From the NCBI GenBank assembly GCA_002102555.1, contig MCFL01000014.1:310001-374000 (forward strand): a stretch of DNA of 64,000 nucleotides, in the 5' to 3' direction. Each line of letters starts with the position of its first letter. Position 1 is the stretch's first letter. This stretch comes from Catenaria anguillulae PL171 (Eukaryota; Blastocladiomycota; Blastocladiomycetes; Blastocladiales; Catenariaceae). Both the position numbers and the translations under genes were made by a program. The notes beneath the pieces were generated by a model. The model did not search any database. It was not told the DNA's origin and saw only the letters and a list, made by a program, of their open reading frames with translations. This document shows positions 43,001 to 55,159 of this stretch, piece by piece.

Positions 43001-44823
43001 GGCATCGCATTGTCGTTGACGAGCTGCACGAGTTTGTTGCTCCCGAAGAGCTCACTCGCAGCGAGGCGTACTGGCGTCGGTACGCTTACATTTGACACAT
43101 CTGATTCCACACACAAGCGAACATCTTGACTCAATCGCTCTCTTGACGCAACAGCTACCGCAACCGCCGCCAAGACAACACGGTCAACCTCTCACCCGCC
43201 GTCAAAAAGCTCGCCGCCGACATCCGCAACTTCCTCTACGCCTCTCGCACGCGCTTCATCCTCGGACTCACGGGCAGTCCGGTCCTCGACACGCCTGAAG
43301 CGACTGAGCGCCTTTTGCGGTTGCTTCAAGTGCGCAACATTCCGCCCAAGGTCAATCTCAAGGTCTGCATGCACTCGCTGCTGTCGCGCGCGACACGCCG
43401 TGCCAACCCTGACCTTCAACTCCCACCAGTCAAGTACCAGACCGTGTGGCTGCACCTGACGCCGACCGAACTCGGCTTGGCCGCCGCGGCCATGCGTCGG
43501 GACCGTGGCACCAGGCTCATGGCATTGCAGCACCATCAACTGCTCGAGGAGTTCCAGAACTTGGGCCATGGCGGCGCACGCATGCGCGAGGACGAGGTGT
43601 TGACCGCAGCAGAAATCAGTCAGCGGTTGCAGTCAGTGCGCCAAAAGCAAATGGAAAACATGACGAGACGCCTTCAGGAGCTGGGCGGGTTGTTGGAGAC
43701 GCAAAAGCAGAGCATGGGCGAGAAGGTGCAAGAGTGGCCTGCCACACGGAGGTGGGTGTTGGGCATGGGCTTGAAGCCCGAGGATTTGCCGCAGGCAGTG
43801 GCGGCCATGGGCGATTCACAAGTCATGGGGTTCTCGCAGACCCAAGGTCATGGTGGCGGTGGTGGAGGTGGAAATGCCGCGGCGCGCGCAAACCAAGCCT
43901 TGTTGGCCGTGCCCGAGGCCGAGCGCGTCTTGATTCGCCAACGAGTTGCCGCCTTTTTGGATACCAGGCAGTTGATTCTCCGCACGACCGAAGAACTCAG
44001 GGAAATCTCGGCACAGTTCAACTTTATGGAAGCCGTCCTCGACACGGTGAAGCGCCAAGACTTGGAACCCTGCCCCATTTGCTTCGAGGACATCGAGCCG
44101 GGTCAAGAGCTGTACCTCACCCACTGTGGCCACACGTTCTGTGTGCCGTGCGGAACACAACTCAAAAGCTCGTGGCAGCCAAGGTGTGCGATCTGTCGCA
44201 GCGCGATTGAAAACTTCACACGTATGAAGATTCAATCCGAGGACCCGACGGCGGCTGGTGAGGCTGAGGAGGACACTGACAAGGCGAACGGATCCGACGA
44301 CGATGATGACGGCAGCGACAAGTCAATTGACTACTCCGTCTATGGCACCAAGGTGGAAGCGCTCGTCAAATACACGCTGCGTGCGGTGCGCAAGGACAAG
44401 TCCGCCAAGCTCATCATGTTTGTGCAATTCCGGCGCCTGGCCACCATCATTTCGCGCGCCTTTACCGAGCTCGGCATCGTCAACGTGAGTCTTGCCGGCG
44501 GCAACGTGCTCTCCAAGCGCAAGGCCGTGACGGCGTTCAAGCACGACCCGAATGTGCGCGTGATTTTCTTGTCGTACGAGTCGTCCGTGTCAGGTCTGCA
44601 TTTGACTGAAGCAAACTATGTGTGCATTGTGCACCCGTTCTTGGCCGAGGACGAGGCCACATCGCGCGCATTTGAGCTGCAGGGCATTGCCCGTGCGGTC
44701 CGTGCGGGTCAGACACGCGAGGTGACAGTTGTGCGGTTTGCCAGTCGTGGCACGATTGAGGAGGATTTGACGGCGGCTCGGACCATGACCGAGGACGAGC
44801 AGGTGGTTGAAGAGCGCGATTGA
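40097..44823 (+). CDS. SNF2-family helicase with embedded RING finger (SHPRH/Rad5-like class)
   Basis: A 1500-residue nuclear ATPase/E3 candidate. Exons 40097-40973, 41050-42922, 42996-43079 and 43155-44823, introns 76, 73 and 75 nt, all phases consistent. The N-terminus is Ala-, Lys- and Asp/Glu-rich, with basic nuclear-signal-like stretches. Motif I is KVGSGKTITALSLI (~760). The splice at 42995 completes motif II as WHRIVVDELHEF, DELH instead of the usual DEAH/DEGH. Motif III-like LGLTGSPV follows. A C3HC4 RING (CPICFEDI..HCGHTFCVPC..CAICRS, ~1250-1293) sits between the helicase lobes. Lobe 2 has VRVIFLSYESSVSGLHLTEAN and ends IARAVRAGQTREV, where typical proteins have GRxxRxGQ. Such RING-SNF2 proteins act in DNA-damage ubiquitination. 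The exact orthologue is uncertain. Confidence 0.88.
40137..40167 (+). repeat. GCC triplet run encoding poly-Ala in the SNF2-RING protein
   Basis: Nearly pure GCC triplets encode about ten alanines near residue 15-25. Confidence 0.85.
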
Positions 44824-45391
44824 AAGTTTGGGAGAGACATGATGCAGGGGAGTGACGACTTTGAGTGTATCTTTTTGTTTGACCATTTTTTCGTCCTTAT
44901 TATGCTGACGCAGAAACCGTAGTATCGTCCCTTCTCATGATTCGTCAAGGATAACACTGCTTTGAAGTTTTTTGAAATTTGCCGCCATGAACTGTTGGCA
45001 GAAATGTCGTTTCGCTTCGGTGCTTGGACCTGAATGAGGTCAGGATCTCTGTCAACACGCGGGACTTCCAAGGGATGGAGTAAATACAATAATGGTTTGG
45101 CAGCAGAAACATACATATATACGTAATATACGTACAAAAGGAGGGGCGTTGTCAAGAGGTGTTCAAACAGGCAATTCGGTTAGCGGCGTATGTACGAACA
45201 TATAAATATTGGCGGTAAAAAAAGGCAACAGAAAGCAAGAGAAGGTAGTGATGGGGTGGAGGAAAGCCACGAAAACAGGGCAAGGGAATCAAAAAAAAAA
45301 CAAGGACAGACAAATGCAAGGGAAGGTCAACAACACTAATGAGAACAACACTAACCCATAAAACAAAACGGCGATACAGAAAACCAATAAA
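44824..45391. other. Convergent intergenic region, SNF2-RING (+) / Q-rich protein (-)
   Basis: 568 bases between two stop codons, AT-rich, with an A10 run at about 45292-45301. Probably the two 3' ends. No gene is seen. Confidence 0.45.
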
Positions 45392-48300
45392 TCACACATT
45401 GCTCAATCCTCGGACTGCACAACAAGTGCACTGCACAAACATTTTCCGGACAGCCGCCAACGTGATCCCACACCTGGACCGCCGAATCTGATAATGCTGT
45501 TTGATTGCATCCAACGTATCCCGCAACGACCGGTGTCGAATCACACAGTTACACATCAAGTTGGCCGGCGGCAAGCCCGAATGCGACGCAGCGGCTGCCA
45601 CAATCACAGGACAATCCTCGCGGTGCTCGACAAACTGATGTGCTGCCCGAAAGATGCGCGGCCACATGTTGCGAGGCACAATCAAGTGCGTGTCGCCTCG
45701 CCACGCCAAGTGGTAGCTTTGGATCAAGGCCTCAACAGCATTTTGAGGGACGGGCACGTGTGCGGGGCGGCCGCCGGGAAGCGCGCCAACGGGCCCGGCG
45801 TATTCGTCGCCAAGATCAGCAAGCGGGTCCTCGCCGTCATCGTCGTCATCCATGTCGTCGTCGCTGCCTGAACCCAAATCGGCAAAGCCAAACGACGGCG
45901 GCAACTGGTGCGTTTGCTGCTGCTGTGGTTGATGGAACTGCTGCTGAGGCTGCTGGTGTTGATGATGCTGATGCTGTGCACCAAACCCGCCGGCATTGTC
46001 CGTTGCAATCATCGGTTGGGAAGCAAATGTCGGTGGCACCGCCCCAGCGGGCGGACTGGTCACGCTGGTGCCGTGATCGACCGATGGGAAGCCAATGCCG
46101 CCAATCGACAAGCCCGAGTAGTTGGGCGGTGGCGGAGGAGGATGTGACGAAGTCGAGCCGGCGCCGCCCGACGACTTCAAGCGGCGGCCACGAGGGAGCC
46201 GGTGAGTCAGGTTATGTGGATCATCATGGCCAATAAATGGAGCAACGGTGACCTATTGAAAGCAAGGTGGACAGAATCGAGGATTGGAGAAGGGAAAGAA
46301 AGGACAAATTAAGCGAGCGCAGCGTTAGTCGATGAATCGGGACCCGAGGCATTGGGAAAATGTAAACAGTTCCAGATCCCCCACAGACCCCAATCACCAC
46401 CACAAGGGTTCCAGCACGTGTTTCCTTGTCCAAATCGGGACAAGATGTGGGAAACCACAAACAACGCGTAGGACCATGTGATGGGAGGCGGCAAAGGAGA
46501 GTGAACTGGACTTGTGAGACAGACACATAAGTGACACGTACCCCAGGTGTAGCTGCGGACGTGAGCGCTTGCGTTGATGGGGTGAGGAGGATGGGCACTG
46601 TGTTCTGACTGGCGGGAATGACAATCAAATTGCCTTGCAGCCGAGACCACCGCTTTTTCGTGATGATCGGGCGGCGATCTTGCTGCAACGCCGTGTTGAT
46701 TTCGTTCACAGTAGGGTACTTTGGTGTATTGGTGTCGCGCTGGAGGAGCCCTTCTTGCATGAGCAAGTACCGGACCATGAGCGAGTACGAGTTGGGGCCA
46801 AAGATGAAGTATTGCTTGCGCTGAATGATGGGAAGAGATGGTTGCAACATTGTCAGTACAAGATATCAGAGGCGAGATACCTAGGGTGTTTGGACAATCA
46901 GAAATATACCTTGGCAGACGAGCCTGTTGCCTTGGGTGGAGACATGCTCGCAGAAACCATTTGGTGCGCTGGACTCGAGCGAGACGTGCCACTAGCACTA
47001 CCTGGCACAATTGCCATGGACGGAACCAAGGGTGCATGATGCATGGGAGGAGACGAGACCATGGAACCGGCCGCAAAAGACCCATAACCTTGCATCGGCT
47101 GATGCTGTTGTTGAGTAGGAAGCGACGGTTGTTGCAGTTGCAATGATTGGTACTGCGGCGGCTGAGAGAGAGACGTCACGACCGCAGGCGTTTGAACTTG
47201 AAAGTGATGCGATTGATGTTGTTGGAAGGATGGAGCTAGCGGCTGCACGAGATGGTTTGCGTGCGCAGACCCAGGCCCGATCAATGTCGACGACGGAGGG
47301 GAGGCGACGTAGCTTTGGTGATGTTGCGCTTGCGACGAACTTGAGAGCGTGAGGTCGTAATTGACAGGATACAGCTGCTGGTGCTGGCCTGGTTCGGCGA
47401 AGTGTCGCTGCGCAACAGGCTGTGGCACTTGCTGTGGCTGTTGCCACTGGCTCTGCAATGCTCCGGGAGATGGCGACAAGATGGACGAAAGCACCTCATC
47501 TGGCTGCGAGATTGGTTGCTGCTGAAAGTAGGCGCCGCCAACGACATTGCCTCCTTGCAAAGACCCTTCGGCAGCAGGCGACAAACCCGCCGGGGCGACG
47601 GCAACACCTGGCAATACGGGCGGGGAGGGCGATAGAACCGGTGGAGTCAAGTGGCGAAGTTGCCCGGTCGCCGCACCCGAACCAGTGCTGGCACTACTGG
47701 AAGCGTGATAACCACCGGGAGAGTACGACTGCTGGTGATGGATGGGTGGGATATGATGCTGAAGTGTCTGTGTCTGCTGCTGCTGCCGCTGCTGCTGGAA
47801 CGGAAAGCCCTGCGAGTAGCCAGCGCCGGAATACGACGATTCGCTGTTGCTGCTGTTATGCCTGCTCGTGGTTCCCGGCGCAGAGTGGTGCTGGTACTGG
47901 TGCTCGGGTTGAAGTGAAGTGGACCCGAGCAACGCGGCGTGATCGCGTTGGACTTGGACGGATGATGATATGCTCGACAGGTCGGCGGACAAGTGCGAGG
48001 GCGACTGCTGCATTGGGAACGATGAAGAATAATGATGTTGTTGCTGTTGGTAGTTGCCGTACAAGTCGGATTGCATTGGATGGGGGGCAGTTGGATCTTG
48101 AGGAGACCTGTGTTGAAGGCACAAGCGATTGTCGGTTGGCCGAGCTCAAGTCAGTCAAGGAGAGGTCAAGGGCGAGAATCACGGATGAAGCCAAGGGAAT
48201 CAATCACGACGGAGGTGAAACAAAAACAGATACAGGTGCCCATGTCGTATGACCTCGGTGCCCGAATCCCTGACCAGCCGAGACACAGGGCTGCCACAAA

Positions 48301-50577
48301 AGGAAAATCATGGGTGCAAGGGAGAAGATCTGATCAGGGAGGGAGATGGGAGAGGAGGAGGAAGGGAAGTCACTCAGCAAAATGATCTTGTTCGCTGTTG
48401 CGGTAAGCGAGTGGAGTCCAGTCGAGAACATGGACAAGGAATCAGGCGCTGTGATTGGTGGAGATGAAAAGCAAGGATGAGAGCAACGGCGAGATAAACA
48501 ATAAGAAACGGAGATGAAGCTTCAAGATGTTTGTTGGGCGAGTCATCTGGCCAAAAAGTGTTCGCGATTGGCCACCGAAATGGTCAATGGCGTGGTCACT
48601 TGGCCCAACCGAGCCGGAGCCCACCCAAACAAAGCAAAGGACCGGCAACATCAAGTCAGCAGTGTCCAGCAAAGTGATGAGTGGCAATCGGAAAGCAAAA
48701 AGCGAATGGAATATTTGATAGGTAGAGACAGTCAAGCATCAGTCCAGGCCAAGGTAAGAGAATCGGAGAAATTGAGAGCCAATGTGCAACGCGCGAAGGG
48801 AAACGTTGTGCAGCGGTGCAAGGGGACGGGGCAATCTGCCCCGCGGTGCCGAGACAGCATGCATTGGGGCAACGTGAGACAAGGCACATGCGCGGCACCA
48901 GGATAAAGGCGGATGAATGGGATTCAAAAACAACAAGGCTCGACGCGGCACCGCCAAAAGGACAATGAAGTAACTGCCGGACGCTGGAATGAAGAGGAGC
49001 GACGCACCGAGGAAACTGGCCGGCGACCACGCTGCCGCCGGAAGAGTAGCGTTCGATAGGCGGGGAGGAGATGGCCGTGGATGAACTTGTCAGTCCTGAA
49101 CCAAGCAAGCGGGCAAGGTCATTGGAAGGGAGGTTCTTGACTGGTTGCTCATAGGGTTGGTGCGAAGCGCGTTGGTTGTTGCCCACATTGGTCGACATGG
49201 TTTGCTTGGGAACGGAGGCGAGGGCAATGGCGCTAAGGTCAGCGAACTGAGATGAAGCACCGTCAAAGCCGGTGGAGGTCTGAAAATGGGTTGGTGTCGG
49301 GGGTGTAGGCAACGCTAAAAGGAAACAGGAGTTGACAGCGTGAAAGTCAGTGACGGTGCCATGCCACTCACTCTGTGGCGCGAAAAGACTAATTGCAGCG
49401 CAATCAAGGGAACAAGGAAAAGGGAGACGATGGATGCATGCGAAGGAAGAAGCATTGATGAATGATGAGTGTGTCGGATTGGGAAAACGGAGGTTTAGCT
49501 TGCGTGGTTGTCGCCATCAAGGACGGTCAAGTCCGAAATTCACCAATGCGGTGGGTTGCGTTTCCCGTTGCACGCCAGGCAGCGGAAAATCAAGCTGAAT
49601 AGGGGCGAAGGAACCGGAAATTGAGAGGATACAAGGAAGGGAATACGGGTAGCTTGGCAAAGGACCAACACCCTGTCGGTATGATGACTTCAGATCGAAC
49701 GGCCGGCCGGAGTAGGTCTGGCCGTAGGCGAGCGCCAACCTCACACGAGGTCACAGCAGAAATGGACAGGGGAAAAGAAGGAGCAAACGGACATGGCCTC
49801 GAAAATGTAGATGCGAAGGTAGTATTTGTGTTTGCAAAATGAATTGGATACGGGAAAGATCATGGATCAAAACAATCATGCCAAGAGCACGTTGTGCAAG
49901 TCTAAACAGAAGGTGGGGGGGGGGGGGACTGCTGGGTACTCGATGATGGTCGGGGTCGGAAGAGAGCGATTGAACACACCGAATGAAGATGTGGCAACTT
50001 CGGGAGTATGCACGGAATGGCTGTCGAGGAAGCTCGATCGGTTTTGCGCACTGGCGGACGATGATGACTCGAGCGGCAACGAAAGCGAGAAAGATGGCAA
50101 TGGCTGATGGGCAGGTTGTTGTGAGGAACTGGTTGTGGTACAAAGGTAAGACAGCAAAGGAAGGTGTGGGCGTGTTTTAAGCATATTCCAAGCGTGGACG
50201 GAAAAACGCCGAATGTTTGGTGTCACACCTGAGTTAGTAACATTGCGATCAAGTAATCCCGTCCGCGTCGTGCACAAGAAAGGGGCAGAAGTTTGTATGT
50301 AAGGAAAGAGAGAGACAGGGAGTCGAGTGGACTAAATGGTGGCATGGAAATAATGATTGATAAGAAATCCCGGTTGCGGCTCAGAGTATCGCACATCCGG
50401 TGTGCTTTCCGGGAAATCGAAGGATAGGTAGTCGTAGCAGGAATAGAATGTTCGCGGCAGGACGCAAAGGCTCAACCGAAAGTGACGACGCGGCACTCGT
50501 GGCACAGTCGGAAAAATGCAGGGAGAAAGGAAAGAAACGAACAAGTTTGCACCGCTGCTATTGCTGTTGTCGGTCAT
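45392..50577 (-). CDS. Gln/Ser-rich putative regulator, six exons with long introns
   Basis: I join exons 50577-50543, 50128-49980, 49314-49008, 48107-46910, 46820-46542 and 46252-45392. All donors are GT and acceptors AG, and every junction phase agrees, giving 942 residues from MTDNSNSSGAN. Introns are 414, 665, 900, 89 and 289 nt, much longer than the 64-117 nt elsewhere. The protein is mostly Gln, Ser, Pro and His low complexity. A compact part spans exon 5 (KQYFIFGPNSYSLMVRYLLMQEG; PIITKKRWSRLQGNLIVIPA). A second compact part is at the C-terminus (VEALIQSYHLAWRGDTHLIV; MCNCVIRHRSLRDTLDAIKQHY). I recognise neither domain. Composition suggests a transcriptional regulator, an inference only. 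Exons 4-6 are firmer than 1-3. Confidence 0.6.
48108..49007 (-). other. 900-nt candidate intron of the Q-rich gene
   Basis: Sequence between two phase-compatible exons. It has no long frame of coding character. Its size is exceptional for this window, so it may contain an unseen exon, an alternative promoter or a non-coding RNA. Confidence 0.4.
49915..49927 (+). repeat. Homopolymer run of 13 G
   Basis: An uninterrupted G run inside the 665-nt candidate intron of the Q-rich gene. A second one of 12 G lies at 52013-52024. Confidence 0.9.
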
Positions 50578-53500
50578 GATGACTTGAGGCGGTGGGTTTT
50601 GAGTGGCGGACCACCCAACGAAGCCCTGCGGTTCAGAGGTGATGCCAGCAAGTCTACATAACCCATCAAGATTACATCAATGGTGCACATTTAACGCATG
50701 GAATTGTGGTTAGAATGATCAACGCCATCATCAGTTTTGGGTTGAAAGATAGGTGTGGCAATGCAAAACCAAATCCTGAAGTCGATTGAGTGGGTCCGTC
50801 AAAGCTCCGGCTGGCTCGAGGCTGAGCGACGCGTCCAAGGTGGCGGATGGAGCGCGCGTCTTCACCAAGCCGAGACGTAATGGGAAGATAAATTTGAAGC
50901 CGGCCAACATCCATGAGGAGAGCTCACGCGAGAGCCACATTTCTCAGGGACTTCGCCAACCAACTGCAGCAGAATCGATACGAGGATCGTGGCGGTTGTC
51001 CAAAAACGGTGCGTGCTTCCATCGTGAGAGGGCAGCAAGGGAAGAAGCGACAGTAGAAGGTGAACCGTATTGCCAACCAAGCATGGGTTGGCTCACTCGG
51101 TTTGCAAGGGAGCTCGAGAGGGAGATGAGGTCACGGCAATCCGAGGAAACGGTCAATGTGATGGCAGCGATTGAGAGTGACTCGCAAAGTGATGTGCGGC
51201 AAATGAAGTGGGAATTGATGCAGTGCGAAAGATCTGGAAACGACAGGCCTTCGCAAAAAGAACGCACATTGTCATTACTTCAAAGTGTTTTGAAAAGAAT
51301 CTAGGCAACGGGAGAGTGGCGGTCGGCCGTCTGGTGAGTGGTGCATACGTCTCAGTTTTAAATAGAAGGAAGAGGTGAAGTTGGTGCCACGGGTAGTGGT
51401 GTGAGGCAGAGAAGTGGACATGTATGCACAACGGATGTGGATCAGTATTGAGACTGAATTCTGAATCATCAAGTGTTGGAATCAAGCCATGGCGCGTCCA
51501 GTTGCGCAAGCACCATGACCACCATGACTGAGTGCTGAGCCGACAGCTTGTGCGGCGGATGCGAGTCAAGAGAAACGGGTACCATGAATATTGGAAAGGT
51601 GCGGGGGTAAAGATGGCAAACCAATGAGACACTGCCACCAACGTACTCGAGAAGACTGGTTGGAAACACGCCGAAGGTGATCAATAGATAAAACTGTTGT
51701 GTGTGTGATCTGGCGGCCAGGGGAGATCGTGGAATCCAAAACATCGCGCACGTCGTTAGTCATGACGGCCGAAGAATACACTTGACGAGGGCCTAGGTGC
51801 GCTGAGCTCAGTCGCTGAAGCGACTGAGCGTGAGTGAACCAGAAAAACTAGAAAAAGGCAACGACCTCGGACGAACGGCCGGCGCTCGCAACGGGGGATG
51901 GACAGGCGTTTAGGGACGAGGGAACGGAGAAACGAAACGGAGGGCAGGGGGCGGTTTGGGTTTTCAACTCGAATGAATTGGTGCAAGGGCAGTCTCGAGA
52001 ATTTAGATGCGAGGGGGGGGGGGGTCAGGAGTCGTTGACGCCTCGGCGACGGCAGGAGTAGGTCGATCCTTGGTCAGGCCAAAAAGGCCGTTTTTACTGA
52101 GAGATCGAGGTGAAATTGCGGTTGACGCTTGGGCTGGAACGGGTGACCTCTGCGAGATTCAGTCCCTGGGCTGATTCGTTGACATTGCCTCACAACTTCG
52201 TCTTCATACTGGACGTGGTATGGTAGTGTGAGGCCCAAACACGACACGCGGTGACAGCCGAACAGGTGTTGTGGAGGGCGCAAGTGTTCTCAATCGCGAT
52301 CGAGGGACGGCCGTTAGAGCACGACGCAAACAGACCCCGCGCCGTCACTTCAATTAGTCTCCTCATCTTTGTGTTGGCCGAGAGCATGAACTTGTCCCAG
52401 GCCAGGGCGCCATAATGCGGCTGAGGACTATGTTCCATCATGAATGGGCGTAGCTCTACTGTTCATGGTCACAATGAGCTTTCAGATTCGGCCATCGAAG
52501 TGGAGATGGTTGACATCGACATGTAGCACGAAGTGTGGGATGCGACCACACTCGCGATGATTGCTCATAAAGATTAAGGAAGTGCATTTGTGTATTGATA
52601 TGTTGACAAGTTTTTTGTTTTCGATGGGTGACGATGAGCTTACAATTCACGGCAGCATTACCAGGTTTTTTTTGTCATAGGGTAGGCATGCTGAATGGTG
52701 CGGGGTAAGCATGGGTGTGAATGAGCCTCACGACAAGCCCACGAAGAACCAAAGAGCCCATCATTCTGCTCGTGAGAGTCTTGACATTCTTTCATACACC
52801 AAAATCAATCCCAAGAAAGCAAAGGGCTGGTGTAATGGTGCTACGTAGGTGCAATGGTAGAATCACGTCGTCAAGTCTGCGATGACCTTCACGAAAACTT
52901 GGGGAGCCCGATACAAGCCCAAATGAGCGAATGTCGCATTTTTCAAGCAAGTCAATGTTTGGCTCCCGTAATACCTTCTGTGAGCCGGGCATCGACGGCC
53001 GGGTATGTAGCAAGGCCTAGGATCCACGAGCGGCTTCTGGCATTGGCCCACGGCGGTATTCAATTTCGTGGGAATGAAAATCATTGCCAGGTATTGGACG
53101 CAGAACTGCCCCTCGGTCGAAGACCATCAATTCTTGAGCGGAAACTGGTCGCCAAGCCGATTTTGGCAACATTACAGCGACCGGTTTTCTGTGGGTCGGG
53201 TACGGCAAGGAAATTTTGAAGTCAAGTGGCGCACTTTGGTGCGTGACGGCCTCGAGCGAATCAGAGCCCTTCTCGATCATGATTGGACACCACGCCTAGT
53301 CTCAGACGCGTTGCTTGCTTTGATCACTGTCGGGCTTCCCGTTCCTCATTCACTGCTCGCTCTGTGCCAAGTTGCCATTTGCGCAATGGAATGACCAAAT
53401 CCCACTACTTGATTGGCCAAAAACAATGAATTTGTAGATGAGCTGGGAGGTGGGATTCAGTTTTATGGTCAGTTGCCGATTTTCAATTCGTTAACTGCGA

Positions 53501-53814
53501 GCGGAATGTGGTTGTTGCATCCATACCAGTAAGAAGCCATCATGTCTGCGTCTGTGTGTGACTTGGACCAGATGCCACACGGACAATCTGGGCAAGGCAT
53601 AATCGGTAAGAGAGCGCGGTGGCGCGAGCAATAACTGTATTGATCAGAGAACTACAATTCAGAATGCAACCCGATGCATCTGTGTTACACAACGAATGGA
53701 TCGTATACGACCTTCCTTGATTCGCAAGCTTGTTACACAAACGCACGGCAGCGCAAACTGCGCCGGAGTCGATTATACATACATCAGACGCACGCCACGT
53801 CCAACATTCAAGAC
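50578..53814. other. 3.2-kb stretch without a supportable gene
   Basis: Only fragmentary frames exist on both strands and none starts with ATG plus sustained coding character. The part next to 50577 should be the promoter of the Q-rich gene. A short - strand frame beginning ATG at 51763 (MTNDVRDVLDSTISPG) looks protein-like and could be an upstream exon of an unseen gene. Near 52.8-53.1 kb the - strand has phrases weakly like Ty3 reverse transcriptase. Probably a graveyard of old insertions plus regulatory DNA. Confidence 0.4.
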
Positions 53815-54618
53815 TCAATCGCGCCTGCGGCGCACACCCGACGACTTTGGGCTCTTGTGCGCATTGCCGGCCTTGCGCGACACATTCTCCACCTCCTCAT
53901 CCGCTTCATTCTCGTTGGCCTCGGCCTCACGCTTCTTCTTCTTGGCCGCCTCCGCAGCTTGCTCCCTTTGCTCGCGCGCATGTGCATCCAGCTTTTTCTT
54001 GGCCGCTTCATACCCGGCCGAAAGGAGCACCAGCATGGTAAAGTACATCAAATGGCCCGTGTCGGGGGCAACGTCGCCAGCCCACCCGCGCAGCACCGAC
54101 ATGCTATTGGCAAAGAAGCCGCGGGCAAGCGGAAGTTGGTCGGCAAATTCCATGTACGGAAAGCCGGCAATCCGCATGAGGGGCGTGGGCACGCCGTCGG
54201 CGCGGCTAAAGGTCGGAAAGTCGGCGGCAGATGGGTTGTAGACTGGGTACCATATGGCCCATGCCTGTCAAGTCGTGAGGATACTCGAAAATCAACTTTT
54301 GATCCTGCCGGTATGGGCCCAGAGGACTGTGGATTGATGACGCACCTGGAATACAATTTGAATCATGATCCATAGCTGGAGCAGTAGCATCCAATTCCGG
54401 TTTTTCGTTCGCATCGCATACCATCCGGCAATGAAGGGCAGCACCGACACGATGGATGCAGCAACGTAGGCCGCGGCGCTCAGGTGGCCGCCCGAAACAA
54501 CACTCGAGTAAAGGACGGACGCAGGCGCGGGTGCAAGCAAGAACGACAACCGAATGACGGCCGTCGTCAAGCATAGCTGGTGGTACGAGTCGGTGTGGAT
54601 GAGGAAGGCTGCTGCCAT
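53815..54618 (-). CDS. Unknown small multi-pass membrane protein with Lys/Glu-rich tail
   Basis: ATG 54618 opens exon 54618-54346, joined over an 81-nt intron (GTGCGT..GACAG, phase 0) to 54264-53815, giving 240 residues. Hydrophobic helices are visible at about 10-40 and 45-65, around the splice (NWMLLLQLWIMIQIVFQ then AWAIWYPVY), and at about 165-185 (MYFTMLVLLSAGYEAA). The last ~60 residues are a highly charged Lys/Arg/Glu/Ala tail that would face the cytosol and could form a coiled coil. I do not recognise the family. Intron consensus and continuous hydrophobicity across the junction support a real gene. It lies downstream of coilin on the same strand. Confidence 0.72.
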
Positions 54619-55159
54619 TATGTTGGTGATGGATGAATGGATCAGGCAGGTTGTGAATGAGGATGGGCTGAGGCGCTGCAGCTTGAATGGGCTGGGTTAA
54701 ATTAGAGAGCTCTCGGCAAATGCATAAAGTTGGTTTTGCTTGATATCATGAGTTACATTTTGCATTCTCCTCAACAGTGTTGGGTGATAAACACTCTGCA
54801 CTTCGCAACAGAGTTTGCAGGTAAAGGTCCGTCGATCTGTCGCCTTCTCCCATTGATCCGCTCGTCTACAGGTAAGCCACACTGCATTGAGCTCCTCCGG
54901 TGCCCGCAGATACCACTTTGTTTGCACGTTGGTACCCCAGTTCCTACTGCCAAACCCCTGTCGTTCTGGATTGCAATCCGTGCGGTAATGGTGAGACATT
55001 TCGTGAGCCAGCGACCAACCCAGGAGAGCGAGTTCACATGTTGCCAAACCCGCTCGTGGCCATCTTTGCAAGGATATTATACATACATGACAAGTGCATT
55101 CCAAATACTAACATGGGATCCGCTGCGCGCTGGGGATTGGCTTGGGAAACAATACACAC
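54619..55159. other. Intergenic region between coilin and the membrane-protein gene
   Basis: 541 bases holding the promoter of the membrane-protein gene. A - strand frame at 54697-55104 has no ATG and an accidental HEMSHH, and is not called. Confidence 0.4.

Noticed and set aside
50786-51304. 172-codon + strand frame of charged composition
   Set aside because: It opens with TTG, has no ATG with a plausible context, no recognisable domain, and no splice partners that I could find.
52792-53280. Possible Ty3-like reverse transcriptase on the - strand (GLYRAPQVF; LVYERMSR)
   Set aside because: Phrases are short, spread over three frames and lack a Y-x-DD box. They may be a very old relic, but the evidence does not support an annotation.
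54697-55104. - strand frame with HEMSHH, a metalloprotease-like HExxH
   Set aside because: It has no ATG start and an equally long frame on the other strand, and the surrounding residues fit no zinc-protease family. HExxH is common by chance.
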